From the IMG/VR virus record IMGVR_UViG_3300036715_003906, positions 62,001 through 126,000 of that record: a stretch of DNA of 64,000 bases; one strand, 5' to 3'. Both the position numbers and the translations under genes were made by a program. This document shows positions 24,847-33,906 of this stretch, piece by piece. This stretch comes from a virus. Position 1 is the first letter of the stretch, and each line of letters opens with the position of its first letter. The notes under the pieces were generated by a model, which saw only the letters and a list, made by a program, of their open reading frames with translations, was not told where the DNA came from and did no database searches.

Positions 24847-27800
24847 GGCGCTCCTTTCACGGACGCGAGCTGCACAAGCTGGGCGACGAGCTTGGCCTCC
24901 GCATCCACCCTGCGAGCCTGGGCCCGACCGATCTTGTACAGCGTACCATCCTCCCCATCCACCCGGGCCCGAATCCACGAAAAGCGCTTGGCGTAGAGCT
25001 TGTCCTGGCTGACCAGCGCGAGCCCCAGGATCGCCCCCGGGCCCGCCACCGGGTCCGCGAGGAGCGCCTGCCGTGCCGTGACCTCGGCCTGGCGGGCGGA
25101 CACCTGAGCCGCCATGAGCCCGGTGGCGAAGATGGCCGCGTCAGGGGGCGTGACGGACACCGGCACCGTGGCCATCTGCCCGATCCAGGCCGACACCAGG
25201 GCTGCCTCATCGGTCGCCTGACCCTCCGCCGCCACCAGGGCCGCCAAGGTCGCCGCCGAGACGCCGAAGGCCGTCTCCACCCGGTAAGCCACCGCGCCCG
25301 CCGAGGGGAACGGGGTCGCCAGAGTGAGGACCGTCGAGGTGACCGTGGCCACCTTGTAGACGCCCCGGCTCGGGCCCGCCGCGACCTCGACGTAGGCCGC
25401 CGTCGTCACGCCCGCAGCCACGAAGTCCTGTCCGCCGTCCGTGAGCGTCAAGCCGTACGCCGCCCCGTTCCCCGAGGCGAGGAGGGTGCAGACGCCATCC
25501 TGCCCGTCGAGCGTGTCCCCGTGGAGGAACCGGTCGATCGCGAGGGCCTGGCTGTCGACCACGGCCGACAGGTGATGGTCGTTGGTCGTGAGCACGCGGA
25601 CCTGCTGAGCCGCCTCCGCCGTGGGGAGCAAGGACCAGGTGCCGGTCATCTTCTGCACCCGGTACGTGCCCCCGGCGAGGCTCCCCATCGGGGCGTCGAG
25701 GAGGAGCTGCGTCGAGGACAGCCGCGAGACCACCTGGCGCCTCTTCCCCGCGTTGAGCCCCGACGTCATGACCACCGTCATCCCCGCCGTGATCAAGCCC
25801 GAGAGGCCCGCATCCGAGAGGACCGTGAGCGAGGGGAAGGAGGCCGTACCCACCGCCACATCACCCCCCGTGGTCACGACCGCCTGCCCCGTGGTCGACG
25901 GGAAGGGGAAGGCCGTGTCGACGGACCCCAGGTTGGGGCCCACCACGGCGTTCAGCCGCCGCCAGCCGGCCCCCGCGTTGGGGCCCGTGACGAAGCGCAC
26001 CAGGTCATAGACCTCGGGCAAGGAGGGCCAGAAGGGGGCCGCCGTCAGGTTCTTGCCCGTGGCGTCCACCGTCAGGGACGAGACCACGACCGGCGTTGCC
26101 GCCCCCCCGAGCGCCGCAAGGAGGGCCGCCTCCGCCGCGAGGGCCTGGGCCTCCTGCTCGACTACTGGGCCCACCAGGGGCAAGCCCGTGTCCCCCGTGT
26201 CCGTCGTGGTCCCGCCATCGAGGGCCGGGAAGCGGAAGGGGGTGGTGCGCGTCGAGGTGATGCCCGCCCCGTCCATCTGGAGCTGCTCCCCGCTCGCCGG
26301 AGCCTGGATGTTGAGCGCCGCCGGGATGAGGGGCACCGACCCGTCAAAGGGGAAGTAGGGGGCGACGTAGGTGAGGTGGCCCGCGTCTCCGTCGAGGCCC
26401 ACATCCGTCCCGAGGCGGTAACTCTTGGCGTAGCTCGTGTCCGCCGAGGAGCCGGTCGTGCAAAGCACCACGGTCGAGCCCTCGGGGACCGGGACGGGGA
26501 GCGCACTCACTCCGATCCGCTCCGGGGACCCGAGAACCGACGCCACCGTGAGCGGCGTCCCGTCCCCGATGATCGCGGTCCCGTCGGGGGCCACCACGAT
26601 GACGGTCATGCCCGCCGCGAAGGCCGGCCGAAGGGGCACGGCTTGCCCCTGGGCGTTGTCGAGGAGAAGGACCGTGCTCCCGGCCGGCGTCGTGGCGCTC
26701 ACCCGGGCCCGAGGCCAGCGCCGGTAGACCACCGGCGGGGGGCCGCTGATGCCCTCCTCTGCGAAGTCGAGGATCGGGTCCCCCGTACTCGCCCCCGTGT
26801 CGCTCCCCGCCGTGGTCCGCCCGAACAGCGTGGCCCGGCGAGTCGGATAGAGCCGCGAGAGCGTGGACGGCTGCCAGAGGGGCACATTCGTCCCGAGGAA
26901 GGTCACCACGGGGGGCGCGGGTGGGTTCCACACCACGGTCGTCGGGTAGGGCGAGATCTGGACCAGGTCGTCGATGTCGTTGGTGATGTCGGCGTTGGTG
27001 AGCCGGACCGGGTTGCCCACCTGCCCATCGAAGCGGAAACGCCCGTCGGTCGCCCCCACCACGCGGCCGTCGAGGCTCTGCCAGGCGTCTTCGAGGTGAT
27101 CGATGGCGTCGTGGAAGAAGGACAGGAGCGCCCGGGCGACGTAGTCGACGTTCGCGATGTGCCCCTCGTCGTAGAACAGGGACGGGCTCCCCTGCTGGTA
27201 GAGCCGGGGGCTCGCTGCATGGCTCGTCACCGGCCCCGCCGTCGGCGCCTGGGCGAGCGCCGCCGCCTGGATCTCGTCCGTGACCTCCCCCCGGAAATTC
27301 GTCAGGGTCTCGACCCGGAAGAAGAAGGTGTCGGGGCTCGCCACCGTGGTGTCCGCCCGGAGCTTCTGCCCGAGGAGTCCGTTGTCCGCCGAGGGGGCGA
27401 TGGTTGCCGTGTAGCTCGCCTTGACCCGCACCCCCGCCGCAAGGAGCCGGTAGCCCACGTAGAAGAGCCCGATCATCTCCCCGGGGCCGAGCGCGTCCGC
27501 CTTGAGCGTCCCCGCTTCCGACAGGTCCGTCGTCAGGACGACCCCGGGCTGCCCCTCCGTCCGCCGGAAGGCCACGTAGCCCTCGGACACGACCGGTTGC
27601 CGCCGCGTCTGGAAGCTCGTCTGTCCCTCCTCGGCGATGGGCCGGCGCGAGACCCGGAGGAAGGTCTGCCCGGGCCGCGCCTCCCGGACCAGGGGCTGCG
27701 CCAGGGTCACCTGGGTCACCCCCGTGCCCGCGTCGTAGCTCGACCCCGTCACCGCGTAGAAGTCCTGCGGAACCCCGGCCACCGCGGCGAGGTAGACGAC

Positions 27801-30800
27801 GCTCCCCGTCGGGTAGGCCCCCGTCCGGTCCCCGTTCAACCGGAAGCTCCGCGCCCCCCGAGGGATGGGGGACCACGCCGATGGCTCGGGGACGAAGTAG
27901 CTCTCCGCCAGCCCCGTGGTCACGACGCGAAGGATGCCCGTGGTCACGTCGAGCGCCGGCAAGGAAGCGTCCTCGGCGAAGACCTCCCCGCCCGCCAGGG
28001 TGACCGTGGTCACGTCGAGCGCCCCGTCGTAAGTCGACCCCGCGAGGAGGTAGACGGCTTCCTTCTCCACCCGGAGCAGGTAGCCCGCCGGGAAGAGGCT
28101 CGTCTGATCCCCCGCCACGGCAAAGCCACTCGCGCCGTCCGTGAGGGTCACCGCGGCCGTGAAGAGCGGGGGTTGGAGAACCGTGAAGGACCGTTCCCCT
28201 CCAAACGCCTCGTGGACGTAGTAATCGACGTAGAGGCGCTCGTCGGTCTGAACCGCAGATCCGCTCGGGAGGGCATCCGTCTGGAAGCCCTGCGCCGGCA
28301 GGAAGGTGATCGTGGACTGCGCGAGGTCGACCGCCACCTGGTCCGCCGTCTGGGGCCGGCCCCCGCGATAGACGGCCGGGGCCGGGGAAGCCGCCACCGT
28401 TCGCCCCGTGGGGTTGAAGCTCACCTGATTGGTCACCGCGGGCCTTGGGGTCGGCGTCCGCTCCTTGGCCACGAGGAAGCCTGCCCGCTCCGTGATGGGC
28501 GCCGAGGGCAAGCCCGTCGGGCCCACCGTGCGGTAGGTGATCTGGACCTCCTCCCCTGCGAGGAGCCGGTCGTTCAGCTCGACGAAGCCGAGCGCCGCCG
28601 TGACCTGGAAGTCCCGAAACCGCGTGAGGGTACGCACCCGGGCCACGGCCTGCCCGTAGTCGGCCGCGCTGAAGTTCAGGTTGCCGGTCTCCAGGGAGAC
28701 CTCGACGTGACCCGCCGGGAGCACGGAGAAGTCAAGGTCAGTCGCCACGGCCACGGGCGTGATGACCCCCTGCCCGAGCTGCACGGCCTGCCCCGGGAAG
28801 AGCCCGAGGCGCCGGACCACGTCGCCGCTGGCCGCTCCGAAGCTCGTCCAGGCCCGATCCACCGTGAGCCTTGCCCCATCCACCTGAACGACGACCCGCG
28901 AGGTCCCCACCCCGGGCCCGCTCGTGAGCCGCAGGGTGTCCCCGGGGAGAACCCCGTCCGCTCCGAAGTCTCCTGCCACCACCGCCGTCAGGGCGTCGGG
29001 GAAGGAGAGCGCGCCATAGCTGTGAACCGCCTCCTCGGCCGCCGCGAACCCGATCGGGGTGGTCCGTTGGAGGACCAGGGCGGGGTCAAGGAGGATAGCC
29101 GGAGACCAGGCGCGATCCGCGACGACCTCGACACCCCGGCGGAGGTCGTAGGCCCCCTGGCCCGCAAAGGAGGGCACGTCGAGGGTGAGCGCCGTGTTGC
29201 CGACCACCTGAGCGACCCTGTAGACGCCCCCTGGGCCCGAGGTCACCACGACGTAGTCCCCGACCTGAGCCGTCGTGAGGAAGCTGGCCAGGCTGTCCGT
29301 CAAGGTGGTCCCGGCCAAGGTAGCCGTCCCGGTGCCCACCACCGCCCCCGCGGCCGTCGTGAAGGAAAGAAGCCCCGAGGTGGGGTCGAGGAGCGCCCCT
29401 TGGCCGAGGGTGATTGCCGTGTACGCCCCCGTGCCGGGGCCCGTCTCCTCGGCCAAGGCGATGTTCGAGGAGAGGACCAGGGGGTCCGGCAAGGCCAGGG
29501 CCCCCTGGGGCTGGGAGGCCGAGACGAGCACGTCCTCCTTGCGCTGGGAGAAGACCATCTGCCGGGCCGCAAAGTCGAGGGTGTACCCGAGCCCTGCGGG
29601 CGGGCTGGGCAGGTCCTGCCGGGGCAAGGTGCCCACGAAGCGTCCCGTGCCTTGCTCCACGCGCACCACGAGGGGTTGATCATCCCGGGGCAGGGCCGGC
29701 AAGTAAACCTGGGGCGAAGCCACCATGGGGTCCGCCCACGTCGCCCCCGTCACGGGGTAGAGGGCCGCGAGGTCCTTGGCCGTCGGGTCACCCCCGTCCT
29801 GGTTCACGGGGTTGCGGAAGAGCCGCAGGACGACCCCGCGCTCGATGGGCAAGTCCCCGCTGACGAAGGTGACGCCCTGAGCCCCGAGGCGGGCCGTGTC
29901 GACGTCCGAGAAGTGGACGTGCCCGTCCGGCTTGACCTGCACCTCCCCCGAGACCCCGGCGTCGAAGGACGCCCCCGCCCCGAGACGGCGCACCACCGGG
30001 AAGCGGTAACCCGAGGCCAGGCGGAAGAGGAGGTCACCGCCCTCGGCGGGCAAAGAGGGCACCACCAGGGGGGAGGCCACCGTCCCGAGCGACTGGGAGG
30101 GCAAGGGAAGGTTCGTGGCAAAGAGGGTGCCGTCGTGGAAGACCAGGACGCCCGGCCGTGCCCCGAGGTCCGCCGACCCGAAGCGCAGCCGCCCGGTCGT
30201 CCGGGACCACTGGACCGTCCCCGAGGGGATGGCCGAGGGGGCATCGAAGCCCCCGTCGCTGGCCTTCTCGACCGCCTGCATCCACCCGCCGTACCCGAGC
30301 CGGACGAGGGGCGTCTGACCCGAGGCAGGGAGGGGGCAGAGGAGCAGCGCGTCCTCGATGACCCCGATCTGTCCGGTGCTCTCCTGGTAGGTGGCGAAGC
30401 CTTGCCGCTGGAAGCGCACCACCTGCCCGGCGTAGGTGACCATGTCCGCGGGGTTCCAGTGCAGCTCCCCGGTCCCGGTGAGGAGCTGCACGGTGCCGGC
30501 CGGGGGGCTCGCGAAGGCCGAGACCAGGGCCACGGTGAGCGTCGTACCCGACCCCGGACCGACGGAGAGACGGAAGGGGGCCGCGCTGAGCACCCCCTGG
30601 GGCGCCGTGACCTTGAGCCGGCTCGTGTTGAGCGAGGGGCCCACCACGCCGGGGACCTCGGGTGGGAGCCCCGGCAAGGGGGCAAAGCGCTGGTCTTGCC
30701 CGAGGTAGTCGAAGCGGGCGACGACCTCGTTCTTGGTCCAGCCGAGCCTCGCGGGGCCGTCGAGGTTGCCCTCCGCCATGACGAGGACCAGGTACTCCGT

Positions 30801-30947
30801 CCGCGGCGCGGGCTCCGACCCCACAGGGTAGGCCGCATGGAACGCCGTGCCATCCGCGATCCCGTCGTTCGGTGTCAGCGTCGTCGCGGCGTTGCTCCCC
30901 CCCACCCGGGGGGGTTCGAGGACGTACCCCTTGAGGCTCAGGCTCAT
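24843..30947 (-). CDS. Giant virion protein with repeated small beta modules (2034 aa)
   Basis: At 2034 residues this is the longest protein in the window. It is almost entirely beta-type, rich in Gly, Thr, Val, Ala and Pro. A small module with core G-D-x-(V/L)-x-(V/L)-T-S-G-P-x-x-G-x-Y-x-V recurs at least four times (about residues 565, 670, 1730 and 1855). Near residue 1255 the segment DYVARALLSFFHDAIDHLED is helical and sits between beta regions. The N-terminus starts MSLSLKGYVLEPPRVGG. It lies between the 64-residue gene (1-base gap) and the 55-residue gene (overlap). Probably a long peripheral baseplate protein or fibre anchor. No family could be assigned by eye. Confidence 0.65.
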   Translation of the reverse strand: MSLSLKGYVLEPPRVGGSNAATTLTPNDGIADGTAFHAAYPVGSEPAPRTEYLVLVMAEGNLDGPARLGWTKNEVVARFDYLGQDQRFAPLPGLPPEVPGVVGPSLNTSRLKVTAPQGVLSAAPFRLSVGPGSGTTLTVALVSAFASPPAGTVQLLTGTGELHWNPADMVTYAGQVVRFQRQGFATYQESTGQIGVIEDALLLCPLPASGQTPLVRLGYGGWMQAVEKASDGGFDAPSAIPSGTVQWSRTTGRLRFGSADLGARPGVLVFHDGTLFATNLPLPSQSLGTVASPLVVPSLPAEGGDLLFRLASGYRFPVVRRLGAGASFDAGVSGEVQVKPDGHVHFSDVDTARLGAQGVTFVSGDLPIERGVVLRLFRNPVNQDGGDPTAKDLAALYPVTGATWADPMVASPQVYLPALPRDDQPLVVRVEQGTGRFVGTLPRQDLPSPPAGLGYTLDFAARQMVFSQRKEDVLVSASQPQGALALPDPLVLSSNIALAEETGPGTGAYTAITLGQGALLDPTSGLLSFTTAAGAVVGTGTATLAGTTLTDSLASFLTTAQVGDYVVVTSGPGGVYRVAQVVGNTALTLDVPSFAGQGAYDLRRGVEVVADRAWSPAILLDPALVLQRTTPIGFAAAEEAVHSYGALSFPDALTAVVAGDFGADGVLPGDTLRLTSGPGVGTSRVVVQVDGARLTVDRAWTSFGAASGDVVRRLGLFPGQAVQLGQGVITPVAVATDLDFSVLPAGHVEVSLETGNLNFSAADYGQAVARVRTLTRFRDFQVTAALGFVELNDRLLAGEEVQITYRTVGPTGLPSAPITERAGFLVAKERTPTPRPAVTNQVSFNPTGRTVAASPAPAVYRGGRPQTADQVAVDLAQSTITFLPAQGFQTDALPSGSAVQTDERLYVDYYVHEAFGGERSFTVLQPPLFTAAVTLTDGASGFAVAGDQTSLFPAGYLLRVEKEAVYLLAGSTYDGALDVTTVTLAGGEVFAEDASLPALDVTTGILRVVTTGLAESYFVPEPSAWSPIPRGARSFRLNGDRTGAYPTGSVVYLAAVAGVPQDFYAVTGSSYDAGTGVTQVTLAQPLVREARPGQTFLRVSRRPIAEEGQTSFQTRRQPVVSEGYVAFRRTEGQPGVVLTTDLSEAGTLKADALGPGEMIGLFYVGYRLLAAGVRVKASYTATIAPSADNGLLGQKLRADTTVASPDTFFFRVETLTNFRGEVTDEIQAAALAQAPTAGPVTSHAASPRLYQQGSPSLFYDEGHIANVDYVARALLSFFHDAIDHLEDAWQSLDGRVVGATDGRFRFDGQVGNPVRLTNADITNDIDDLVQISPYPTTVVWNPPAPPVVTFLGTNVPLWQPSTLSRLYPTRRATLFGRTTAGSDTGASTGDPILDFAEEGISGPPPVVYRRWPRARVSATTPAGSTVLLLDNAQGQAVPLRPAFAAGMTVIVVAPDGTAIIGDGTPLTVASVLGSPERIGVSALPVPVPEGSTVVLCTTGSSADTSYAKSYRLGTDVGLDGDAGHLTYVAPYFPFDGSVPLIPAALNIQAPASGEQLQMDGAGITSTRTTPFRFPALDGGTTTDTGDTGLPLVGPVVEQEAQALAAEAALLAALGGAATPVVVSSLTVDATGKNLTAAPFWPSLPEVYDLVRFVTGPNAGAGWRRLNAVVGPNLGSVDTAFPFPSTTGQAVVTTGGDVAVGTASFPSLTVLSDAGLSGLITAGMTVVMTSGLNAGKRRQVVSRLSSTQLLLDAPMGSLAGGTYRVQKMTGTWSLLPTAEAAQQVRVLTTNDHHLSAVVDSQALAIDRFLHGDTLDGQDGVCTLLASGNGAAYGLTLTDGGQDFVAAGVTTAAYVEVAAGPSRGVYKVATVTSTVLTLATPFPSAGAVAYRVETAFGVSAATLAALVAAEGQATDEAALVSAWIGQMATVPVSVTPPDAAIFATGLMAAQVSARQAEVTARQALLADPVAGPGAILGLALVSQDKLYAKRFSWIRARVDGEDGTLYKIGRAQARRVDAEAKLVAQLVQLASVKGAP

Positions 30948-30948
30948 G

Positions 30949-31143
30949 TCAGCGGCCCATCACCACGAGCCAGAGGAGCCAGCGGTAGGTCCGCTCCCCG
31001 GGGGTCATGTGGAAGCGGTGGCCAAGAAGGGTGATCCAGACGTCGCGGGTGATGGCCCCGGTGACAAGCTCGTTCCCGACGCGCTCGACAGGGCGGCTCT
31101 CGGCAAACTCGAACCAGGACGTGGGGGTGAACGTGAGGGGCAT
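30949..31143 (-). CDS. Small protein downstream of the spike genes (64 aa)
   Basis: A 64-residue protein from the ATG at 31143, with GGAG 10 bases upstream. It starts MPLTFTPTSWFEFAESRPVE and ends with a hydrophobic aromatic stretch (YRWLLWLVVMG) that could be a short membrane-inserting or buried helix. It lies between the hydrophobic 188-residue protein and the 2034-residue protein. Not recognised. The position suggests a baseplate component or assembly helper. Confidence 0.55.
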   Translation of the reverse strand: MPLTFTPTSWFEFAESRPVERVGNELVTGAITRDVWITLLGHRFHMTPGERTYRWLLWLVVMGR

Positions 31144-31156
31144 GGGGATGGGTCTC

Positions 31157-31723
31157 CTAGAAAATCTGACCCGTCACGGTGGCCGCGCCTGGGCCGGGAC
31201 CGCTCGGGCCTACCACGATCACCGGCATAGAGAAACTTGCGAAGAAGATGTCGAGCCCCTGGCCGATCGCCCGGGCTTCCTTGACCGCCCCGGGGCCCAC
31301 CAGCCCCGCGGACGCGAAGCCCTGGATCATGAAAGGAACCGCGGTCCCGCGGAAGGTGGCGACCCCGGCCCCGCTCCCCACCCCCGGAACGGCGGCCGTG
31401 ATGATGCCGGGGAGGAGGGCCGCGGCGATCCCCTGGCTGAGCCCCACGGCAAAGACGGGGGTGAAGATGCCCAGCATCCCCGCGCTCGTGAAGGCCCCGA
31501 GGAGCGCCGGGAGGAGCAGGGGCGACGGGACGAGAAGCGGCATGGCCACGACCCCCGTCCCCACGACCCCGACGGCGGAAATGGGTACGCGCACGGCCTT
31601 CGACCAGGCCGTGAGGCCCAGGGCGACGCCGAGGGCGAGCTTGGGGGTGCCGATCCCGAGGCACCCGACCCCCAGCAGGGCGGGGTAGATCGAAGCCACC
31701 ATGGCGGGGGGAGCGAGAGGCAT
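31157..31723 (-). CDS. Hydrophobic Gly/Ala-rich protein after the spike gene (188 aa)
   Basis: The whole 188-residue chain is hydrophobic, with many Gly, Ala, Val, Leu and Pro and hardly any charge (for example VPSPLLLPALLGAF). Its ATG overlaps the spike gene's stop (ATGA), so the two are translationally coupled. In contractile injection systems the gene right after the spike often encodes a spike-tip or hub accessory protein (for example PAAR), but I see no PAAR metal-binding pattern here. It could be a membrane-active tip protein, a tube-lumen lining protein or a tightly packed beta-solenoid. Which one is unknown. Confidence 0.55.
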   Translation of the reverse strand: MPLAPPAMVASIYPALLGVGCLGIGTPKLALGVALGLTAWSKAVRVPISAVGVVGTGVVAMPLLVPSPLLLPALLGAFTSAGMLGIFTPVFAVGLSQGIAAALLPGIITAAVPGVGSGAGVATFRGTAVPFMIQGFASAGLVGPGAVKEARAIGQGLDIFFASFSMPVIVVGPSGPGPGAATVTGQIF

Positions 31724-33903
31724 CAGAAAGACCGCGCGAGGGCCGAGCCGAGGTAAGGGATACCGAGGATGTAGTCGAGGGAGGGGGCCCCCGGGGGGAG
31801 CGTGGGGGCCCCTCGCACAATCCCGAGGACGGCGGCGGGGCCCCCGAGCAGGATCTGGGGGGCGATGAGGCTGACGGCGGCGGCGGCGGTGAGGGTCATG
31901 GCCAGCCCCGCCGTCAGGGTCATGGCCAGCCCCGCCGTGAGGGCGACGGCGCCCCCTGCGGCCGAGATGGCGACGGCGCCGCTCGCCGTGGTCAGGGTGA
32001 GCGCCCCGGCCCCGACGGTGACGGCAAAGGCGCCCCCGGGGTTGTTGAAGGCGGTGGCCCCGGCCGCCACGGTGGTCGTCATGGCCCCGGCGAGGATGCT
32101 CCGCACCTCACTGCCCGCCAGGATGGTCGAGACCCGGCCGCCTGCGGCGATGGTCTCCTGGACGAGCAAGCCGTAGCGGTACTGGCTCTGGCCCGCGACC
32201 ACCCACGAGACATCCTTGGCCGTCGAGGCAAAGCCGCTCGTGGCGTTCAGGTTGACCCGCTCCCCCCCGAGGTCGAGGAGGTTGCTGGCCCGGATGGACC
32301 TCGTGCCCTCGACCGTCTCGACCGAGTCCCCCGAGACGGCCTCCGCCTTGTCCCCCTGGATCTCGATGTCGAGGGCGCGGTCCGTGTCCCCCGGCACCCC
32401 GCGGTACGAGTGGCGGACCCCCGAGTGGTAGGTGATGTCGAGGGCGTTGCCCGTGTCGGAGTTGTGGCCAATGTCGGCCTTGATCCCGCCGGCCAGGGTG
32501 GCCTGGATGCTCGTGTTCGTGGGGCTCATGGCCCCGATGAACATCTTGATCGCGCCGAGGATGTTGGCCTCGAGGCTCACCCCCCGGGCGTCGGGGTAGC
32601 GCTCGACGGTGGGCTTGGGCACCTGGATGAGCACCTTGCCTTGCTTCTGCACCGACATGGCGAAGGTGTCCGCCAGCCCGGCGCCCTTGGGGGCAAAGAC
32701 ACGGAAGAGGTAGGCTCCCGCCGAGGTCGTGGCCTCCGCGTCGCTGCCCCCGGCCCGGTCGATCTCCTCCAGGGAGAAGAGCCCGGGCTTCGTCGTGCCG
32801 ATGTCGGTCCAGATCTGCGGGCGGAGGACCTTGCCGTACTGCCGCTGCCCGAGCGAGGACCAGGGGTCGTTGCCGACGAGCGTGCCGTAGACCTGCTCGA
32901 TGTAGACCCGGGCCGACTGCACCGGGAAGCCGTCGATCTCCGTGATGCTGTCCTGGCTGAGATCCGACTGGTGCCGCATCTCCATGCGGTCTTCGGTGAA
33001 GGCGTCCCCCGGCCCGGCCTCGCCCCCTTCGAGGGGCGTGCCGTAGACCGTGGACGGGTAAAAGGCCCGGCGCCCGTTGGCGTAGACCACGGGTGGCGAC
33101 GCGCCGTCCAGGTTCTGGAAGAGGGGGTTGAGCGTCCCGTCCGCCTGGGCAAACTTCGTGGGGGCCCCCGGGAGTCCGGGCCCGAGCCCCGCCAGCTCAT
33201 CCCGGCCAAAATACCGATCGGCCTCCCCTTTCAGCTTGCCCGAGGAGTCGAGGACGTCGGGGGGCAGGAAGGCGTCGAAGCGGCGGATGGGCCCCGCCAG
33301 GCGCTTGACACCGCTCGCCGACTCGACCTTGTGAACCGAGTGGATGACGGCGGTCCGCTCGGCGTCCCGTAGCTCGACGGCGTCGCCGGCCCGGTTGACC
33401 ATCCGGGCGTCCTTCGACAGCACCAGCTCGGACCCCGCGGCCGACATGCCCCCCACGTCCCCCGACCGGAGCCGTAGGCGCTTGTAACGGGTCGTGCGCC
33501 CGATGATCTTCGCGTAGAGGGAGGCATCCTCGGGGGCGATGTTCGCCGGGTCATCGGGGGCGTAGGGGTCAAAGCGTCCCCCGCTCTTCGTCCCCACCGG
33601 CAGGTAGCCGAGGATGACCACCTCCTCGATCTGCTTGTGCTTCTTGCGGAAACCGACGACGGCCAGGGAATCGACCTCGGGGATGCCACCCCAGAAGCTA
33701 CGCGGCCCCGCCATCGCCTGCGTCAAGTCGATCTCGAACCGCTCCCCGCCCCCGGTGACGATCTTGAGGTCGGCCTTCATGGTCACGTCGTCCACGCGCG
33801 TGATCACGGCGAGCTTGAGGTAGAGGCCCCGGATAGCGTCAGCGAACTCCTTGCCGGGGACGTAGCCGGGGACGTGGGTCGGGTGAGTCTTGAGGGGCGG
33901 CAT
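31723..33903 (-). CDS. Central baseplate spike protein, OB-fold plus beta-helix (gpV/gp5-like), 726 aa
   Basis: The N-terminal 110 residues fit the gpV/gp5 OB-fold: strands around VTMKADLKIVTG, a PEVDSLAVVGFRKK segment and VVILGYLPVG. Residues from about 445 to 690 become a short-period repeat pattern with alternating small and hydrophobic residues (GGAVALTAGLAMTLTA). This is the hallmark of the triple-stranded beta-helix of membrane-puncturing spikes. One 8-residue repeat is exactly duplicated (GLAMTLTA twice). The middle part (about 115-440) is an extra domain. The gene follows the hub gene by 3 bases, as gp5 follows gp27-type proteins functionally. I see no lysozyme catalytic motif in it. 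Confidence 0.8.
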   Translation of the reverse strand: MPPLKTHPTHVPGYVPGKEFADAIRGLYLKLAVITRVDDVTMKADLKIVTGGGERFEIDLTQAMAGPRSFWGGIPEVDSLAVVGFRKKHKQIEEVVILGYLPVGTKSGGRFDPYAPDDPANIAPEDASLYAKIIGRTTRYKRLRLRSGDVGGMSAAGSELVLSKDARMVNRAGDAVELRDAERTAVIHSVHKVESASGVKRLAGPIRRFDAFLPPDVLDSSGKLKGEADRYFGRDELAGLGPGLPGAPTKFAQADGTLNPLFQNLDGASPPVVYANGRRAFYPSTVYGTPLEGGEAGPGDAFTEDRMEMRHQSDLSQDSITEIDGFPVQSARVYIEQVYGTLVGNDPWSSLGQRQYGKVLRPQIWTDIGTTKPGLFSLEEIDRAGGSDAEATTSAGAYLFRVFAPKGAGLADTFAMSVQKQGKVLIQVPKPTVERYPDARGVSLEANILGAIKMFIGAMSPTNTSIQATLAGGIKADIGHNSDTGNALDITYHSGVRHSYRGVPGDTDRALDIEIQGDKAEAVSGDSVETVEGTRSIRASNLLDLGGERVNLNATSGFASTAKDVSWVVAGQSQYRYGLLVQETIAAGGRVSTILAGSEVRSILAGAMTTTVAAGATAFNNPGGAFAVTVGAGALTLTTASGAVAISAAGGAVALTAGLAMTLTAGLAMTLTAAAAVSLIAPQILLGGPAAVLGIVRGAPTLPPGAPSLDYILGIPYLGSALARSF
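31893..31940. repeat. 24-bp tandem duplication inside the spike beta-helix
   Basis: Two adjacent 24-base units that differ only at the end of each unit encode GLAMTLTA twice. The unit is eight codons, so the frame is kept and one beta-helix step is added. Confidence 0.8.
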
Positions 33904-33906
33904 GGG

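Noticed and set aside
25521-31034. Plus-strand open frame of 1837 codons opposite the 2034-aa gene
   Set aside because: Same Arg/Gly/His-rich low-complexity product, no ribosome site, entirely antisense to a convincing gene.
31723-33903. Lysozyme domain in the spike as in T4 gp5
   Set aside because: No catalytic Glu-Asp-Thr pattern could be found. Peptidoglycan cleavage is more likely by the 657-residue protein.
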